Assembly: GCA_021323835.1 (NCBI GenBank) | Contig: JAJPKI010000140.1 | Span: 1 to 7,188, forward strand | Direction of reading: 5' to 3' | Length of the DNA: 7,188 bases | Source: Verrucomicrobiota bacterium | Lineage (GTDB): Bacteria; Verrucomicrobiota; Verrucomicrobiia; Limisphaerales; UBA11358 | Shown here: positions 5,903 to 7,188 of the stretch, piece after piece | How positions within the stretch are numbered: the first letter of the stretch is position 1 | Layout: each line of letters begins with the position of its first letter | Program-made: the position numbers and the translations under genes | The notes under the pieces: generated by a model | Databases searched by the model: none | The model's input: only the letters and a program-made list of their open reading frames with translations | Told to the model about the DNA's origin: nothing

Positions 5903-7072
5903 TTACACGGAAACTTTCTGTCCCGTGCGCATGGCTTCATAAATCGCGGTGATAATCTTGATGTCGCGCAATCCCATTTCGCCGGACGCGACGCTTTCGC
6001 GATTGTTCAAAATGCAGTCCGCAAAATCGTCCATGTGCCATGCCTGTTGGTAACAATTTTTGCCGTCCACTTGCGGCTGCCTTGGAAATTGCAGCGGGCC
6101 TTTGTCCGTCACCACCGTGCCGGGGCCGTAACTGAACGCGTGCTGTTGAAAATCAATGAAGTTTTTCCCGCTGGCATTTTCCGCGCGGAACGTGTCAGAG
6201 ACGTGATTGTAACTGCAAACACCGGTGAATGTCGCGCCGTTCGGAAATTCCAAGGTGAAATCGAGCGTCTCCTCGACATCGTAAAAAAAGTCGGGACGTT
6301 CTTTCGGACGTTGTTTCGCCGTGACTGCGACCGGCGCAACTTCGCCTGCCGCCGCGCACGCGCCTTGAATGAGATAAATTCCTAAATCCGGCCCCGGTCC
6401 GCCGCCGGCGATTAATTTGTCCACGCGCCACGCGCGGTTGCCGAAAACAAATCCGCGGTCGCCGGTCATTTTCATGAACGGCCCGACTTCTTTGGCGAGC
6501 CGTCCGATTTCCTTGAAATACGGGTCAAAATGCAGCCGGTAGCCGACGGATAATTTCACGTTGGCCGCTTTGCACGCGTCAATCATCGCCTGGCAATCGT
6601 CCACCGTCGTCGCCATCGGTTTTTCTGTGAGCACATGTTTGCCCGCGTTCGCGCAGCGAATCGTGTAAACTGGATGCAATGCGGGCGGTGTGACGATATA
6701 AACGAAATCAATGTCCGGATTGTCCTTAATTTTTTCAAGGTTGCCGTAAGTGTAGAGATTTTTTTCCGGCAAATTATATTGTTGTTTCCATGCCGCCAAT
6801 TTTTCGGGATGACCGCTAACGGCGCCGACAAGTTCGCAATTCTTTGTCATTTGCAGCGCCGGAGCCAATTCGCCGGACGCGTATTTGCCAAGGCCGAGCA
6901 ACGCAACGCCCAATTTTTTCTTGCCGCTTAATTTGTCCAGTGCGGTTTGAATTGTAGGATTGGTTTGCGCGCGCGCGGCTAAACCGATTCCGCCGGCGAC
7001 GGCGGCGGTGCCAATTGTCAATTGCCGCAAAAAATCGCGGCGCGAACTATTTTGGAGATTCGGCTTTTTCAT
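5903..7072 (-). CDS. Tat-exported Gfo/Idh/MocA family oxidoreductase, GFOR-like
   Basis: The predicted 389-residue protein opens with a twin-arginine signal, SSRRDFLRQL (residues 9-18), a hydrophobic stretch GTAAVAGGIGLAA and a cleavage region near ARAQT. It should be exported folded with its cofactor bound. The Rossmann fold begins GVALLGLGKYASGEL (55-69), and TEKPMA (149-154) holds the catalytic-region Lys151 of the EKP motif. The second domain has AGGGPGPDLGIYLIQG (222-237): Asp229 and Tyr233 fit the D-x-G-x-Y form of glucose-fructose oxidoreductase (GFOR) relatives. These enzymes use NAD(P) to oxidise sugars, but the sugar here is unknown. The fucosidase gene next door hints at a sugar released outside the cytoplasm. 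A longer frame reaches 7156 but adds 28 Met/Arg/Pro-rich residues before the Tat signal. That region reads better as the tail of the upstream gene, so I chose 7072. Confidence 0.93.
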   Translation of the reverse strand: MKKPNLQNSSRRDFLRQLTIGTAAVAGGIGLAARAQTNPTIQTALDKLSGKKKLGVALLGLGKYASGELAPALQMTKNCELVGAVSGHPEKLAAWKQQYNLPEKNLYTYGNLEKIKDNPDIDFVYIVTPPALHPVYTIRCANAGKHVLTEKPMATTVDDCQAMIDACKAANVKLSVGYRLHFDPYFKEIGRLAKEVGPFMKMTGDRGFVFGNRAWRVDKLIAGGGPGPDLGIYLIQGACAAAGEVAPVAVTAKQRPKERPDFFYDVEETLDFTLEFPNGATFTGVCSYNHVSDTFRAENASGKNFIDFQQHAFSYGPGTVVTDKGPLQFPRQPQVDGKNCYQQAWHMDDFADCILNNRESVASGEMGLRDIKIITAIYEAMRTGQKVSV

Positions 7073-7187
7073 TTTCGTTGGTGCTTGTGGTTCCCGGCGC
7101 TGTGGCATTTTCGACGGCATTGGTCGAAGTCGTTTCATCGGAATTGTCCGCCGCATTTTCGTCGTCCGAGGATTTTTCTTTTTTCGG
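7047..7187 (-). CDS. C-terminal tail of an unidentified protein, cut by the window edge
   Basis: An open frame enters from the right edge and ends at TAG (7049-7047), giving the last 46 residues of a protein. The segment is strongly acidic and low in complexity (PKKEKSSDDENAADNSDETT and similar Asn/Thr/Ala/Glu-rich sequence), ending KAESPK, so it is probably a disordered C-terminal tail. Nothing visible identifies the protein. The last 26 bases overlap the oxidoreductase start in another frame, a common arrangement for translational coupling. The case for coding is composition and position only; the other frame through this region would give an odd Arg/Met/Pro-rich leader. It could still be a chance open frame. 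Confidence 0.55.
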   Translation of the reverse strand, partial: PKKEKSSDDENAADNSDETTSTNAVENATAPGTTSTNENEKAESPK

Positions 7188-7188
7188 C

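Noticed and set aside
5837..6385. 182-codon open frame on the plus strand
   Set aside because: It is antisense to the oxidoreductase gene, which has complete family motifs over the same bases, and the product shows no recognisable feature.
7073..7156. Longer start for the oxidoreductase gene at 7156
   Set aside because: It would put 28 Met/Arg/Pro-rich residues before the Tat signal. The region is better explained as the end of the upstream gene in another frame.

Overview
The window looks like chromosomal DNA from a Verrucomicrobiota bacterium, most like the Pedosphaera/Limisphaerales side of the phylum. The assignment rests on gene content, not on a marker gene. The clues are an H-X9-DG pseudopilin with the stock FTLIELLVVVAIIAILAAMLLP start, a Tat-exported Gfo/Idh/MocA oxidoreductase, secreted GH29 and GH28 enzymes, and a very basic 34-residue protein beginning MGRQYNK. 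Nearly all the DNA is coding. Every large gene is on the minus strand, so transcription runs from high to low coordinates.

Right half (7188 to 2712, read leftwards): the acidic tail of a gene cut by the window edge overlaps the start of a Tat-exported GFOR-like Gfo/Idh/MocA oxidoreductase. A secreted GH29 alpha-L-fucosidase with a C-terminal discoidin-like domain follows, then a secreted GH28-like parallel beta-helix enzyme. Gaps of 72 and 86 bp hold no clear terminator, so the three may be one transcription unit. Together they look like a small extracytoplasmic set for deconstructing fucose- and uronate-containing polysaccharide (pectin-like or algal) and oxidising a released sugar. The substrate is inferred.

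Centre (2667-2695): a strong hairpin with T-runs on both strands ends the GH28 gene from one side and a tiny plus-strand gene (2548-2652) from the other.

Left half (2504 to 68, read leftwards): a lipoprotein resembling the head of the SecD periplasmic P1 domain, an M23 metallopeptidase whose start codon overlaps the lipoprotein stop (TAATG), and the H-X9-DG pseudopilin 23 bp further on. The spacing says operon. All three products are predicted to be at or outside the inner membrane. The tiny gene and this operon diverge from a gap of only 43 bp.

I see no tRNA, rRNA, CRISPR array, insertion sequence or phage gene. The points most worth checking are the tiny basic gene, the SecD-head lipoprotein with its partners, a run of three inverted repeats read in frame inside the fucosidase, and the missing canonical histidine in the GH28-like enzyme.
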